NCBI GenBank assembly: GCA_905182185.1 | Contig: CAJJAP010000005.1 | Location: forward strand, 168,154 to 232,153 | Source: an uncultured Candidatus Poseidoniales archaeon | GTDB lineage: Archaea > Thermoplasmatota > Poseidoniia > Poseidoniales > Poseidoniaceae | DNA: 64,000 bases | Direction of reading: 5' to 3' | Part shown: piece by piece, positions 6,789 to 15,257 of the stretch | Layout of the letters: every line of letters starts with the position of its first letter | Position numbering within the stretch: position 1 is the first letter of the stretch | Made by a program: the position numbers and the translations under genes | The notes under the pieces: generated by a model | The model's input: only the letters and a program-made list of their open reading frames with translations | The model's database searches: none | Told to the model about the DNA's origin: nothing

Positions 6789-8804
6789 TCAACTATGAGT
6801 GATATGCCATGCGAATAGATTGTGCTCTTCAGCCCAATCGAGGTATGAGCGCCATGTCCCATCGTGGCGCAAAGTGGTAGGATTGCCCAATACAATCAAA
6901 CCTCTTCTCGCCCTTGTAATCGCTACATTAAGGCGCCTTTTATCACTTAAAAAGCCTATTTCTCCCCTTTCATTAGCACGAACTGCACTAAATATAATAA
7001 TCTCTTTTTCACGGCCTTGATAACCATCTACACTTTTAATTTCAAGTCCATTATATGGCTCACCATCTTCGAATCCACCAGCCTGATAAAACAAGTCCGT
7101 AAGAAGTCTAACTTGACCATTATATGGCGAGATTACGCCGATATCTTGGGTAGTAATATCTCCTGCAGCCAAGAGGTCATTAACGATTGATACGACTTTG
7201 GCAGCCTCATCAATATTTGATTTACTCTTTCCTTCCTCATCTTCCACTTCAAACCCTTCTATTGGAACAAAGGCAACGGGTTTGTCCCAATCGGGCCATA
7301 GGAATCCTGCAGCAGGTGGCCTTTCTGCAGGCGTGCAGCCATCTTCCAGTTTATTGTCATAGAATCTTGCACTTGGAAATTCTCGAATGGTAGGATGCAT
7401 CCTGTATTGTGTAGTCAGCATATGGGTCGGCATTCCACATTTGATCAACCTGTCAAATAACGACCTACCCAAACCCCCTCTCTCCGCCTCTCTGCTGATT
7501 ACGGTTGGTGGTAATTGTTTGTGGTCACCGACTAAAATGAGTTGCCTACAACCTCTGGTGATAGGAACTAGAGCGCTGGGTTCACTGGCTTGAGTCGCTT
7601 CATCCATCAAAATAACCGGGAATCTTCTATTGCCTAATAATTTATGACCAGAGCCAATTGTTGTTGTACAGATGACTTCTGCGCCATCCAATACTCCATC
7701 TATCATAGTTCTTTCAAGACGGCGTATTTCTTTGTAATTGTTATTGACTTCCTTATGCGCTAAACCCTTATCTTTGCCTCTCAAACCACTTAGACCACGT
7801 TTGACTGCTTCGTTTTCTTTACGAATAAATTCTATTTCTTCCTGAGCCGGATGATTTTTTAAAATTGCATCGAGTGTTGCTTCTCTCAAACCCTCTCTTA
7901 CTTTCACTGGCCGACCAATACGAATCGCATTAACGCCATTATCAAGTAATCCTTCAAGTAAATTATCTACTGCAACATTGGATTCAGCGGTTGCTAAAAT
8001 AGGACCTCTTCCCATCTTTACAAGAGTGCGTAATAGTTGCACTGCTGTATGGGTTTTGCCAGTTCCAGGTGGCCCTTGAATCAAAGTTAATCTTTTGCCT
8101 ATTGCCGACTCAACTGCATTTCTTTGTGATTCGTTTAGTGGTAGTTGTGATATGCCGAGAGGTCCATATTGTTTCTGGCCATGGATTTCAGGAGGACTTT
8201 GTGATGAGGTTGCTATATCATGAACTGAACCGAGTAATAAATCTCGTAAAGGAGTCCCAGTGCTATCTTCAGTTGAATGAAATGACATCAAACCCTCAAG
8301 CATTCTATCGTGTGCAACGCGATTAGCTCCTCTATCCAATCGCCAATTTCCTTTACGTAAATCACTAGGCCTTTCTGCAACAACGACTCTAATCCGAGTA
8401 GGACCTCTGTCCAATACAACTCCTTCGAGGATTTTTTCACCCCACGGCCTAGTTCTACTGATCAAGACAATGTCTCCGTTGCCGAATCGGTGTTGTGGCA
8501 TTCTCCCGCCATTTCTGGATTCAAATGTAATGATATATTCACCAAAAAAGCGTCCTTGCGGTCTTCCGGTTAAATCGAATAATGTTAATCCCGCAGCCAC
8601 TAATCGCTGCTTTGTCCATTTCTTCCAACGCTCTTCTACCATTGCTGTTTCATCATCTAGTTCTTGTTTTATCAATTTACTAAATAGTGAAAAATGATCC
8701 TGGCCCCTTTGCCAAATCAATGGTACTTCGGAATCTGCCCTTGATGCACTGCTCGAAGATGGTGTAGAACTGTTCATCCGCCGCACCCGCCCCCGTTCCG
8801 CCAT
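6789..8804 (-). CDS. Superfamily 1 DNA/RNA helicase, IGHMBP2/UPF1-like
   Basis: 671 residues. A beta-barrel N-terminal region leads into the helicase core: Walker A QGPPGTGKTHTA (residues 243-254), Walker B region LMDEATQASEPS, motif III GDHKQLPPTV, motif IV QYRMHP, motif V SVDGYQGREKEII and motif VI LNVAITRARRGLIVLGN. This order is diagnostic of the UPF1-like SF1B group, 5'-3' ATP-driven translocases acting on DNA or RNA. Archaeal members are widespread and their targets largely unknown. A Ser-rich head of about 25 residues is probably disordered. The start could be 8804 or the ATG at 8777. The gene diverges from the zinc-finger protein at 8919. Confidence 0.92.
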   Translation of the reverse strand: MAERGRVRRMNSSTPSSSSASRADSEVPLIWQRGQDHFSLFSKLIKQELDDETAMVEERWKKWTKQRLVAAGLTLFDLTGRPQGRFFGEYIITFESRNGGRMPQHRFGNGDIVLISRTRPWGEKILEGVVLDRGPTRIRVVVAERPSDLRKGNWRLDRGANRVAHDRMLEGLMSFHSTEDSTGTPLRDLLLGSVHDIATSSQSPPEIHGQKQYGPLGISQLPLNESQRNAVESAIGKRLTLIQGPPGTGKTHTAVQLLRTLVKMGRGPILATAESNVAVDNLLEGLLDNGVNAIRIGRPVKVREGLREATLDAILKNHPAQEEIEFIRKENEAVKRGLSGLRGKDKGLAHKEVNNNYKEIRRLERTMIDGVLDGAEVICTTTIGSGHKLLGNRRFPVILMDEATQASEPSALVPITRGCRQLILVGDHKQLPPTVISREAERGGLGRSLFDRLIKCGMPTHMLTTQYRMHPTIREFPSARFYDNKLEDGCTPAERPPAAGFLWPDWDKPVAFVPIEGFEVEDEEGKSKSNIDEAAKVVSIVNDLLAAGDITTQDIGVISPYNGQVRLLTDLFYQAGGFEDGEPYNGLEIKSVDGYQGREKEIIIFSAVRANERGEIGFLSDKRRLNVAITRARRGLIVLGNPTTLRHDGTWRSYLDWAEEHNLFAWHITHS

Positions 8805-8918
8805 ATTTACTGCGGCGCATTATACCTCATCATAATATGCCTCTTTTTTGATGTTTTTCAAAATCATCACACCCTATGTCTTAAACGGGAACTGAGAAGC
8901 CGAAGATTGGGGAGTAGT

Positions 8919-10151
8919 ATGTTCGGGAGGCGCGACAAGTCTGGCAGCGATGCCGATAATGCTTGCACATACTGCGAATTCATCAATCAAGAAAATGCTG
9001 AATCGTGTTCTCAATGCTACTATGTTTTTGCTGCGAGTGCGAGAGACCAGCCAACCGCCGCCCCTTCGACCAGTGGTAACGAATTGATGTCCCTATTACT
9101 TTCAGAAGACTTAGAAATACCTGATGAAGATGATTATGCGGTTGAAGCGGTATTGACACTTGAAGATGAAGAGGTTGAAATCGGTCAATATGAAACCGTT
9201 GATGAAGAAGATTCATTTGAATTCATTGGCGGTGCCGGTGCCGGTCCAACACTTGCTCAAACTGTTGATTATGTCAAACCAGAAGAGGTTCAACTGCAAG
9301 TTAGCGATGCTCCAGCAACACCTTCTAATTTTGAACTGGATGAATATGACCCGTTACAAGATGTTCCTGAACCTGTTCATTCCGGATTGGGCAATCTATA
9401 CTCTCCGATGGTAAAGGTAGAAACCGATGAGGACTTATTGGGTTCTGTTGGTCCTAATGCATCAGTCGCAATGACGCCTGATATTCCTGATCTGCCGGAT
9501 ATTTTGCCAAATAAAGGCGGCCTTGCTTCGGCCATGCACCAGCCTCTACCTATCAGTGAACCAATCCCGACGCCTTTGCCAATTGCAACTGCGAATCCAA
9601 TTCCAACCCCTGTTTCAAATGCAATACCTGCTCCGAGTTTACCTTTTGCAATCGGCGCAACCGTACCAGCACCAATCCCAACTACCACTCCTACTCCAAC
9701 CCCAGCACCAATCCCAACTACCACTCCTGCTCCAACTCCAGCACCAATTACGACTCCAACACCAACTGTTCAAGTGGCAACTCCTACACTACCGGTTGAA
9801 GAAGAAAAGCCACAACAAGTTGTTGAACACGCTACTGAAAAGCCAGCACCTACTCCTTCAACGGATGGAAGAATTTGGCCATGGCCTGCTAAGGATGCAT
9901 GGAATGCATCCCAAGTATACAAGGAAGTTGTTTCCGCTCTTGAGCAAGTCAAATCTGGAAACCTCAAAGATGCTGCCGAAACCCTTGATAAATTAGGGCC
10001 CCATCTCTCTGAAAATCTTGACATGTTGCTGCATATTGGCATAATTATGACTTATTTAGGGCGCACTGAGCACCTACAATGGACACTTGGAATGGCGCAA
10101 AGAATCTATCCAGGCAATGAGCATGTTTCATCAGCCCTATCCCGTCTGTGA
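8919..10151 (+). CDS. Zinc-finger, acidic/proline-rich, TPR-like C-terminal protein
   Basis: About 410 residues. Near the N terminus CTYCEFINQENAESCSQC has the CxxC-x10-CxxC spacing of RanBP2-type zinc fingers, which bind ubiquitin, RNA or protein. An acidic region and then a long Pro/Thr/Ala linker (repeats of PTTTPTPTPAPIP) follow. The last 90 residues (VYKEVVSALEQVKSGNLKDA to GNEHVSSALSRL) look like two or three TPR-type helix pairs. The ATG at 8919 follows GGGGAG; an in-frame TTG at 8907 is not preferred. It is followed by a GNAT and a deacetylase, 15 bases and 7 bases apart. The layout suggests a scaffold or adaptor; this is inference. Confidence 0.72.
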   Translation: MFGRRDKSGSDADNACTYCEFINQENAESCSQCYYVFAASARDQPTAAPSTSGNELMSLLLSEDLEIPDEDDYAVEAVLTLEDEEVEIGQYETVDEEDSFEFIGGAGAGPTLAQTVDYVKPEEVQLQVSDAPATPSNFELDEYDPLQDVPEPVHSGLGNLYSPMVKVETDEDLLGSVGPNASVAMTPDIPDLPDILPNKGGLASAMHQPLPISEPIPTPLPIATANPIPTPVSNAIPAPSLPFAIGATVPAPIPTTTPTPTPAPIPTTTPAPTPAPITTPTPTVQVATPTLPVEEEKPQQVVEHATEKPAPTPSTDGRIWPWPAKDAWNASQVYKEVVSALEQVKSGNLKDAAETLDKLGPHLSENLDMLLHIGIIMTYLGRTEHLQWTLGMAQRIYPGNEHVSSALSRL

Positions 10152-10166
10152 AGTTGAGGGAGAGGT

Positions 10167-10733
10167 ATGACGACGACGCCACAACTGTCAATCTCGGACC
10201 AATATAGTCTGCGCCCAGCCAATAAAGCCATCCTCTCAAGCGTGATTGAAGCGTTTAACGAAGACCCTGATTCCGCATTGGCGGCCTTGCCATGGATAGA
10301 TATGAGCAAGGATATCAATCACCAATTATCCGACATGCTTTTTGATATTGAAACTGCCTCGGATGAAGATAGACTACATTTTTGGTCTATTCACGATAGT
10401 AGCGGAACTTTTGCCGGTATGGTTGGAGTTGGTGATGAATTACAATTCGCTAATTCCCACTATAATTTGGGATACTGGGTAAAACCTTCTTTCCGAAATA
10501 AAGGGATAGCAATACGTAGTGTGGATTCAATTTTATCCTGGTTGGAAAACAGAGGGGGCAACTTTCGAATTGAAGTTGCAGTTCACCCACACAATGAGGC
10601 AGGGCTAGCAACCGCTGAGAAAATTTGTTCAAATTGGAAAGGTGAAACCCTTGAAGAATTTGTTGGAGTTGAATTATTTGGACGGACCATTCCTCACAAA
10701 GTGTATTTGATTGATTTACCTCGAAATGGGTGA
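10167..10733 (+). CDS. GNAT N-acetyltransferase, RimJ/RimL-like
   Basis: 188 residues. SLRPANKAILSSVIEAF opens the GNAT fold. GYWVKPSFRNKGIAIRSVDS is the acetyl-CoA pyrophosphate loop and helix, and FRIEVAVHPHNEAGLATAEK is the typical strand and helix of the Rim group, which acetylates protein N termini or small molecules. A good ribosome site, GAGGGAGAGG, precedes the ATG. Operon with the upstream zinc-finger protein and the downstream deacetylase. Substrate unknown. Confidence 0.85.
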   Translation: MTTTPQLSISDQYSLRPANKAILSSVIEAFNEDPDSALAALPWIDMSKDINHQLSDMLFDIETASDEDRLHFWSIHDSSGTFAGMVGVGDELQFANSHYNLGYWVKPSFRNKGIAIRSVDSILSWLENRGGNFRIEVAVHPHNEAGLATAEKICSNWKGETLEEFVGVELFGRTIPHKVYLIDLPRNG

Positions 10734-10740
10734 ATTAATA

Positions 10741-11526
10741 ATGTCCGGCTCTACTTGGATCAGTATTGATTTTGATGACCTTAGGCATCTGCCAAAGCAT
10801 TCAGGTCACCCAACACGTTCCAAAAAGCCTCATCAAACTTCAGCCAATAAAGAGTTATCCGGAGACTTTCAAAGAGGCATGGTCGCTCTTGAAAAGTGGT
10901 TAAACTCAAATGACTATCCAGTGACTTTTTTTATCATAGCTGATTTATTTGAAAACCCTACTTTCACAACTTGGTTACAAGCAATTATCTCACAGTTTTC
11001 CCAACGAATAACAATTGGTAATCATGGCTTAACACATCGCAGTTGGTCTGCTTGGCCTGAAGATATTGTAGGGTTTGAACAAGCATTAATTGATTCAAAT
11101 AATATTTTACAGCAATACTGTGGAGCAAATCTGCGCCCATGGTTTCGCGCTCCTGCGGGGTATGTTGCGTCGTGGATGGCGCCGATATTAGCAAAAAATG
11201 GATTTGAAGTGGATTCGTCGGTCAATCCGAGTTGGTTGCTAAAAAGAAAGACTGGCAAAGATAAATCGTGGTCAAAAGTAATCGCCTCTATGAAACAAAA
11301 TGGAATCCGCGAAATTGCTTGGAAAACAAAATGGTCGTTGCCAATAAATGGACCCGCTCTACATATTCCAATCTTGAAAATAATTGCTAAGCGAGAATGG
11401 ATAAATTCTCCAGTTGTAGATTGTTTGGATGATTGTTTGAAATCTGATAAACAGATAACTGCACTGTATTGGCATCTATTAGACCATTCAAGAAATGAAG
11501 CAACTTGGTCTCCACCTTTGCAATAA
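10741..11526 (+). CDS. Polysaccharide deacetylase (NodB homology) family protein
   Basis: About 261 residues. The carbohydrate esterase 4 motifs are present: ISIDFDD (catalytic base and metal Asp), NHGLTHRSW (metal-binding His pair), WFRAPAGY (active-site groove Arg and Pro). Such enzymes remove N- or O-acetyl groups from polysaccharides using a divalent metal. No signal peptide is evident, so it may act on cytosolic precursors, fitting the neighbouring acetyltransferase. ATG at 10741 follows GGGTGA; the previous gene stops eight bases earlier. It converges on a GNAT gene. Confidence 0.85.
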   Translation: MSGSTWISIDFDDLRHLPKHSGHPTRSKKPHQTSANKELSGDFQRGMVALEKWLNSNDYPVTFFIIADLFENPTFTTWLQAIISQFSQRITIGNHGLTHRSWSAWPEDIVGFEQALIDSNNILQQYCGANLRPWFRAPAGYVASWMAPILAKNGFEVDSSVNPSWLLKRKTGKDKSWSKVIASMKQNGIREIAWKTKWSLPINGPALHIPILKIIAKREWINSPVVDCLDDCLKSDKQITALYWHLLDHSRNEATWSPPLQ

Positions 11527-11538
11527 TTATAGCATTTA

Positions 11539-12015
11539 TCAGCGATCTCGCATCATCATTGTTACCGATTTACTTTGGTGATTAAGAACTCCTATTTCTG
11601 TAAAATTAAATCGCTGATGAAATCTCATCGAACCTGGGTTTGGTGGATTTAGACTAACTTCCGCGGCTATTGGGTAATTGTAATATTTGGCATAGGAAAT
11701 TACTTGTTGATAAAGAAGTGAACCGATTGATTGGTTTCTGTGATCTTCTGAAACTGCAATCCGGTCTACATAGAGAAAGTCTTGATAGCGTTGATTGAAC
11801 CAAGCATAATTGAGACTCGCATATTCAGTTCTTGGTAGAAAGCATAACACAAAACCAACCAATTGTTCACCATCAAAAGCACCAATCGTCAATTCAGCAA
11901 TACGTAGTAATTCGACTATTTCTTGCTGCGAAACTTTACCAGTTCCAGGCAGGCCTTGTTGATTGATTTCCCAAATAGATGGGATATCTTGGCTGCGAAG
12001 TTCACCAAATTGCAT
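11539..12015 (-). CDS. GNAT family N-acetyltransferase
   Basis: 158 residues, a complete GNAT domain. VDRIAVSEDHRNQSIGSLLY is the acetyl-CoA binding motif A (R/Q-x-x-G-x-G/A type, here with Ser in place of the first Gly), and RFHQRFNFTEIGVL is motif B. Other features are the aromatic DFLYVDRI strand and the Met-rich end. The substrate cannot be inferred. It converges with the deacetylase gene, with only 12 bases between stops. Confidence 0.82.
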   Translation of the reverse strand: MQFGELRSQDIPSIWEINQQGLPGTGKVSQQEIVELLRIAELTIGAFDGEQLVGFVLCFLPRTEYASLNYAWFNQRYQDFLYVDRIAVSEDHRNQSIGSLLYQQVISYAKYYNYPIAAEVSLNPPNPGSMRFHQRFNFTEIGVLNHQSKSVTMMMRDR

Positions 12016-12075
12016 GGTTACTGCTCAATGACTTCAGTTGATAAGTTTATTTTCAACCGAACAGAAGAAGTAAGA

Positions 12076-12252
12076 TTAGGATTTGATTTCAATCCATTCT
12101 TCAATTTCTTTAGTCGCTAGAATTAGCGTAGGAGCCCAAAGACCTACGAATATTCCCAACATTTCATCACTACCGATGAAGTAAAGATACAGAGATCCTA
12201 CAACCGATAACATACTCGCTATTAATCCAAATTTTGCTAATTGTCCACTCAT
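12076..12252 (-). CDS. 58-residue two-helix membrane protein
   Basis: Translation from the ATG at 12252 gives 58 codons beginning MSGQLAKFGLIASMLSVVGS and ending IEEWIEIKS. Two hydrophobic helices are joined by a short GSDE turn, and an acidic tail would face the cytoplasm. GGTGG stands seven bases before the start, a good archaeal ribosome site, which supports a real gene despite its size. I do not recognise a named family. Confidence 0.6.
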   Translation of the reverse strand: MSGQLAKFGLIASMLSVVGSLYLYFIGSDEMLGIFVGLWAPTLILATKEIEEWIEIKS

Positions 12253-12436
12253 ATTTTTTCCACCTTACCCAAATGAAATACAATCTCACACTTAAACTAC
12301 TGTTTATTGCAAAGGATTATTTTTTCATTCATTAAGTGAATTAATTTTTATTTCTGAATCGTCTGTGAAGCCTTTCCTAGTGAACGATGTTTTTAGCATC
12401 TTTAGCCTATTTATTCAGATTATACAGCATGTAATC

Positions 12437-13168
12437 TCAGTTGCGAAGATTGGACATTCCCCCATCCAAATTCAGTATCTGTCCAGTAAGGTTGTCCGGC
12501 GCATCACACAATAACCATTCAACAGTTGACGCTATTTCATCCGGTTGATTTATCCTTTTTAATGGAATCATACCAACCGCCGCTTCCCTGATTACATCGG
12601 ATTTGAGGATGTTTTCAGCCAATCGAGTTTCGGTCAAACCTGGCGCTACTGCATTAACGCGTATGTTGCGTTGACTGTATGTTGCTGCTGCGGAACGAAC
12701 CATTGATTCAATTCCACCTTTTGCAGCAGCAATCGCTTCATGATTGACAAGACCGAGACTTGCTGCAACGCTGGAGATGAACACTAAACGCCCTCCACCT
12801 GAACGAAGCATCGCCTTACAGGCAGTTGAAAGTGTTAAGAAAGCAGTTGAGAGGTTTGTGTGAATTACTTCGTTAAAGGCATCAATTTTGACCGCATGAG
12901 GAGGGCGTATCAGTAATGAACCAACCAAATGTGCGACTCCTGCGATAGATCCATTTCCACGCGCTTGGGTAGCATCTACTGCCGCAGACACTGCCGAGGG
13001 ATCCAAAGCATCACCCTGGATGATTTCTGCACCCAATTCTTGAATCTCGGAACATCTAGCAATATCTCTAGCCAAAACTGTGACGTTATGTTGTTCTTTT
13101 AGCAGTCGCTTGGCAAGCAAAATGGCAATATCGCTACTTCCACCGACGATGAGGTATGAGGCTGGCAT
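12437..13168 (-). CDS. Short-chain dehydrogenase/reductase family protein lacking the catalytic Tyr
   Basis: 243 residues, a full Rossmann SDR: VGGSSDIA cofactor loop, HTNLSTAF (structural Asn), VFISSVAAS (catalytic Ser near 132-133) and the PGL motif VNAVAPGLTETRL. Where YxxxK is expected it reads IAAAK: Lys150 is kept but Tyr is replaced by Ile146. I recall other bacterial SDRs carrying this HEAIAAAK block, so it may be a genuine subfamily with altered chemistry or a binding role. A TATA box 25 bases before the ATG at 13168 suggests leaderless transcription; an in-frame TTG at 13177 is less likely. Confidence 0.82.
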   Translation of the reverse strand: MPASYLIVGGSSDIAILLAKRLLKEQHNVTVLARDIARCSEIQELGAEIIQGDALDPSAVSAAVDATQARGNGSIAGVAHLVGSLLIRPPHAVKIDAFNEVIHTNLSTAFLTLSTACKAMLRSGGGRLVFISSVAASLGLVNHEAIAAAKGGIESMVRSAAATYSQRNIRVNAVAPGLTETRLAENILKSDVIREAAVGMIPLKRINQPDEIASTVEWLLCDAPDNLTGQILNLDGGMSNLRN

Positions 13169-13192
13169 GAAGAGCAATTCATTGCTTTAGCA

Positions 13193-13200
13193 TTTATACC
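13193..13200 (-). promoter_or_regulatory. TATA box of the SDR gene
   Basis: Minus-strand GGTATAAA lies about 25 bases before the ATG at 13168. The spacing equals the usual TATA to start-site distance, so the message may begin at or next to the start codon. Confidence 0.45.
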
Positions 13201-13302
13201 TCTGTTTACGGATGCAGCATTATTATTTTAGTTGCTAAAAAAGACTCTCAAAAGGCGTTGAAATAAACAGATGTTCAAAAGCAGACCCACAATTTTGGGA
13301 GC

Positions 13303-14091
13303 ATGAAGTACTCTCTATCTGCGGCAACTATTGTCTTTCTTTTGGTTCTCAGTGCAGCAACTGGAGCCGTACTAATGTCTTTTAATCCATTAGGTTCATC
13401 TTCTGCTGAACTGTTTTCTATTGAAGCCCCTGTTGTTTACGGAATTAACGATTATACTCTCGTTGAAATTGATGAAGGCGATAACGATGAAGAAGAGTCC
13501 ATTACCGAACGGCTCTACGAATTCTTGTTTGAAGCCAACTACGCAGGAGATGTTGTGACATGGGATTTCGGCGATGGAAATTCTGGAACTGGAGTTACTA
13601 TCTCACATTCTTTTGCACAACCTGGCTATTATATGGTGACTGCAACATCAACTTCGGTTGATTCCATTGAAGTTGCTACCATCGAAATTACAGTGGAAAG
13701 AAAAGCTACAGTAGAGTCAGATAACATGGAGTGTACCTGTGCACCTACTGCAAAATCAACTATTATTGACCTAATTCCTTCAGCGGGCACAATTTCCTAT
13801 GAAGGCGTAGTGACTTTAGAGCATGATGGAAGCAGTGAGTCATGCTCTCAGCGTAATCCGTTACAAGAATGTCATGTTCGTGTTATTCTCGAACGTACCG
13901 TCGATGGTTCAGTGATTGGGCAAGAGGTACTTTACGACGATAATTTTCGGATGAATGAACTCAACGTGCCTTTTGAGTTGTTGAGTATTGATGTTGAAAT
14001 TGGTGAAGGGCTACAATTACGCCTTGAGACCGATCAATTACGAGATTGGCATAAACCAACCACAATGTGGAGCATGACTGCGCCACTTTGA
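13303..14091 (+). CDS. Secreted or anchored PKD-domain protein
   Basis: 262 residues. The N terminus (KYSLSAATIVFLLVLSAATGAV) is a signal peptide or anchor. After an acidic linker, VTWDFGDGNSGTGVTISHSF ahead of the strand PGYYMVTATS is a PKD domain, a beta sandwich of cell-surface proteins. The C-terminal half has a second beta domain with two cysteine pairs (CTCAP, SCSQRNPLQECHV) likely oxidised outside the cell. Role presumably structural or adhesive. A T-run follows the stop. Confidence 0.78.
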   Translation: MKYSLSAATIVFLLVLSAATGAVLMSFNPLGSSSAELFSIEAPVVYGINDYTLVEIDEGDNDEEESITERLYEFLFEANYAGDVVTWDFGDGNSGTGVTISHSFAQPGYYMVTATSTSVDSIEVATIEITVERKATVESDNMECTCAPTAKSTIIDLIPSAGTISYEGVVTLEHDGSSESCSQRNPLQECHVRVILERTVDGSVIGQEVLYDDNFRMNELNVPFELLSIDVEIGEGLQLRLETDQLRDWHKPTTMWSMTAPL

Positions 14092-14211
14092 TGATTTTTT
14101 TCTTCACACAGTATATCAACTATATTCCTGAGAAACTGTACCGAATAACTACTTTGAAAGTATCTTTTTTGATACTACATTCTTCATAGGATGACGATAG
14201 GGGGCAAAGGT

Positions 14212-15162
14212 ATGAAGCAGATTGATGAGCAAGCAGGGGCATGGACAAAAGCCTTTGAATCTGGAAAATTCGTCCGTAAATCAAGTGAATTTCGCGACAG
14301 TATTGAAGTCGATGGAACTTTTGATGTTGAAAGCGATCGCTATCACCTATACATATCTCATGCTTGCCCATGGGCGCACAGAACTCTCATCACAAGAGCC
14401 ATACTGGGACTTGAAAAACATATTACTGTCGATGTGGTTGACTGGCGTATGAATCCGAATGGTTCCTGGTCATTCAATCCCGATGAGGAAGGTGCAACCG
14501 CTGATACCATCAACGGTGAAGATAGTCTTGAAGGCATCTACAACCGAGCCTTTGATGGTTGGAGTGCTAGTGGTAATATCGGAACTGTTCCTGTCTTGTG
14601 GGATAAGAAACACGAGACCATCGTCAACAACGAAAGTAGTGAAATAATTCGAATGCTCGACACACTGGCTCAGTCAGGTTTAGGTAATGGTGCAACATTA
14701 TGCCCAGCACAACTAAAACAAGATATTGAAGCCATGATAGATGCAAACTATGAAGCTGTCAACAACGGTGTATACAAGTCTGGTTTCGCTCGAACTCAAT
14801 CTGCATATGATGAAGCGGTCACAGCCTTATTCGCCCGACTTGATGAGTTAGAGGCTCATCTAGAAGGTCGTGAATGGCTAGTAGGTGATGGCAAAGGACA
14901 ACTTACAGAAGCGGATATTTGTCTGTTCCCGACCTTAGTTCGCTTTGATTTGGTTTATGTTGTTCACTTCAAGTGTAACCTTAGACGAATCATTGATTAT
15001 CCTAATTTACAGGCATTTGTTGAACGAATGCTCAACCAACCTGGTGTCCGTGAAACCTGTCATTGGCATCACATGAAGGCGCATTATTTCTGGTCTCATC
15101 AAAGTATCAATACCTTCAGAATCATTCCACTCGGGCCCCTTGAAGGGGCGCACACAAAGTGA
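14212..15162 (+). CDS. Glutathionyl-hydroquinone reductase-like glutathione S-transferase
   Basis: About 316 residues, close to the usual length of the YqjG/ECM4 (GS-hydroquinone reductase, xi class) family. These proteins strip glutathione from glutathionyl-hydroquinones using a thioredoxin-fold Cys. The hallmark SHACPWAHR is present with Cys52, as are GTVPVLWD and VNNESSEIIRML (glutathione site) and an all-helical C-terminal domain with TEADICLFPTLVRFD. Glutathione is rare in archaea, so the thiol may be another one, or the gene came from bacteria. ATG 14212 is preferred (aaaggt upstream); another ATG lies at 14191. It is a single gene, flanked by a PKD protein and an acyltransferase. Confidence 0.88.
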   Translation: MKQIDEQAGAWTKAFESGKFVRKSSEFRDSIEVDGTFDVESDRYHLYISHACPWAHRTLITRAILGLEKHITVDVVDWRMNPNGSWSFNPDEEGATADTINGEDSLEGIYNRAFDGWSASGNIGTVPVLWDKKHETIVNNESSEIIRMLDTLAQSGLGNGATLCPAQLKQDIEAMIDANYEAVNNGVYKSGFARTQSAYDEAVTALFARLDELEAHLEGREWLVGDGKGQLTEADICLFPTLVRFDLVYVVHFKCNLRRIIDYPNLQAFVERMLNQPGVRETCHWHHMKAHYFWSHQSINTFRIIPLGPLEGAHTK

Positions 15163-15257
15163 ACATTAGCAACAATTAGCAGTATACAATAGGCCTATAT
15201 CTCTCACGAAGGGTTCAATCGTCTGCGCCTTTACCCAAACAAATAGGAGGAGGGTTT

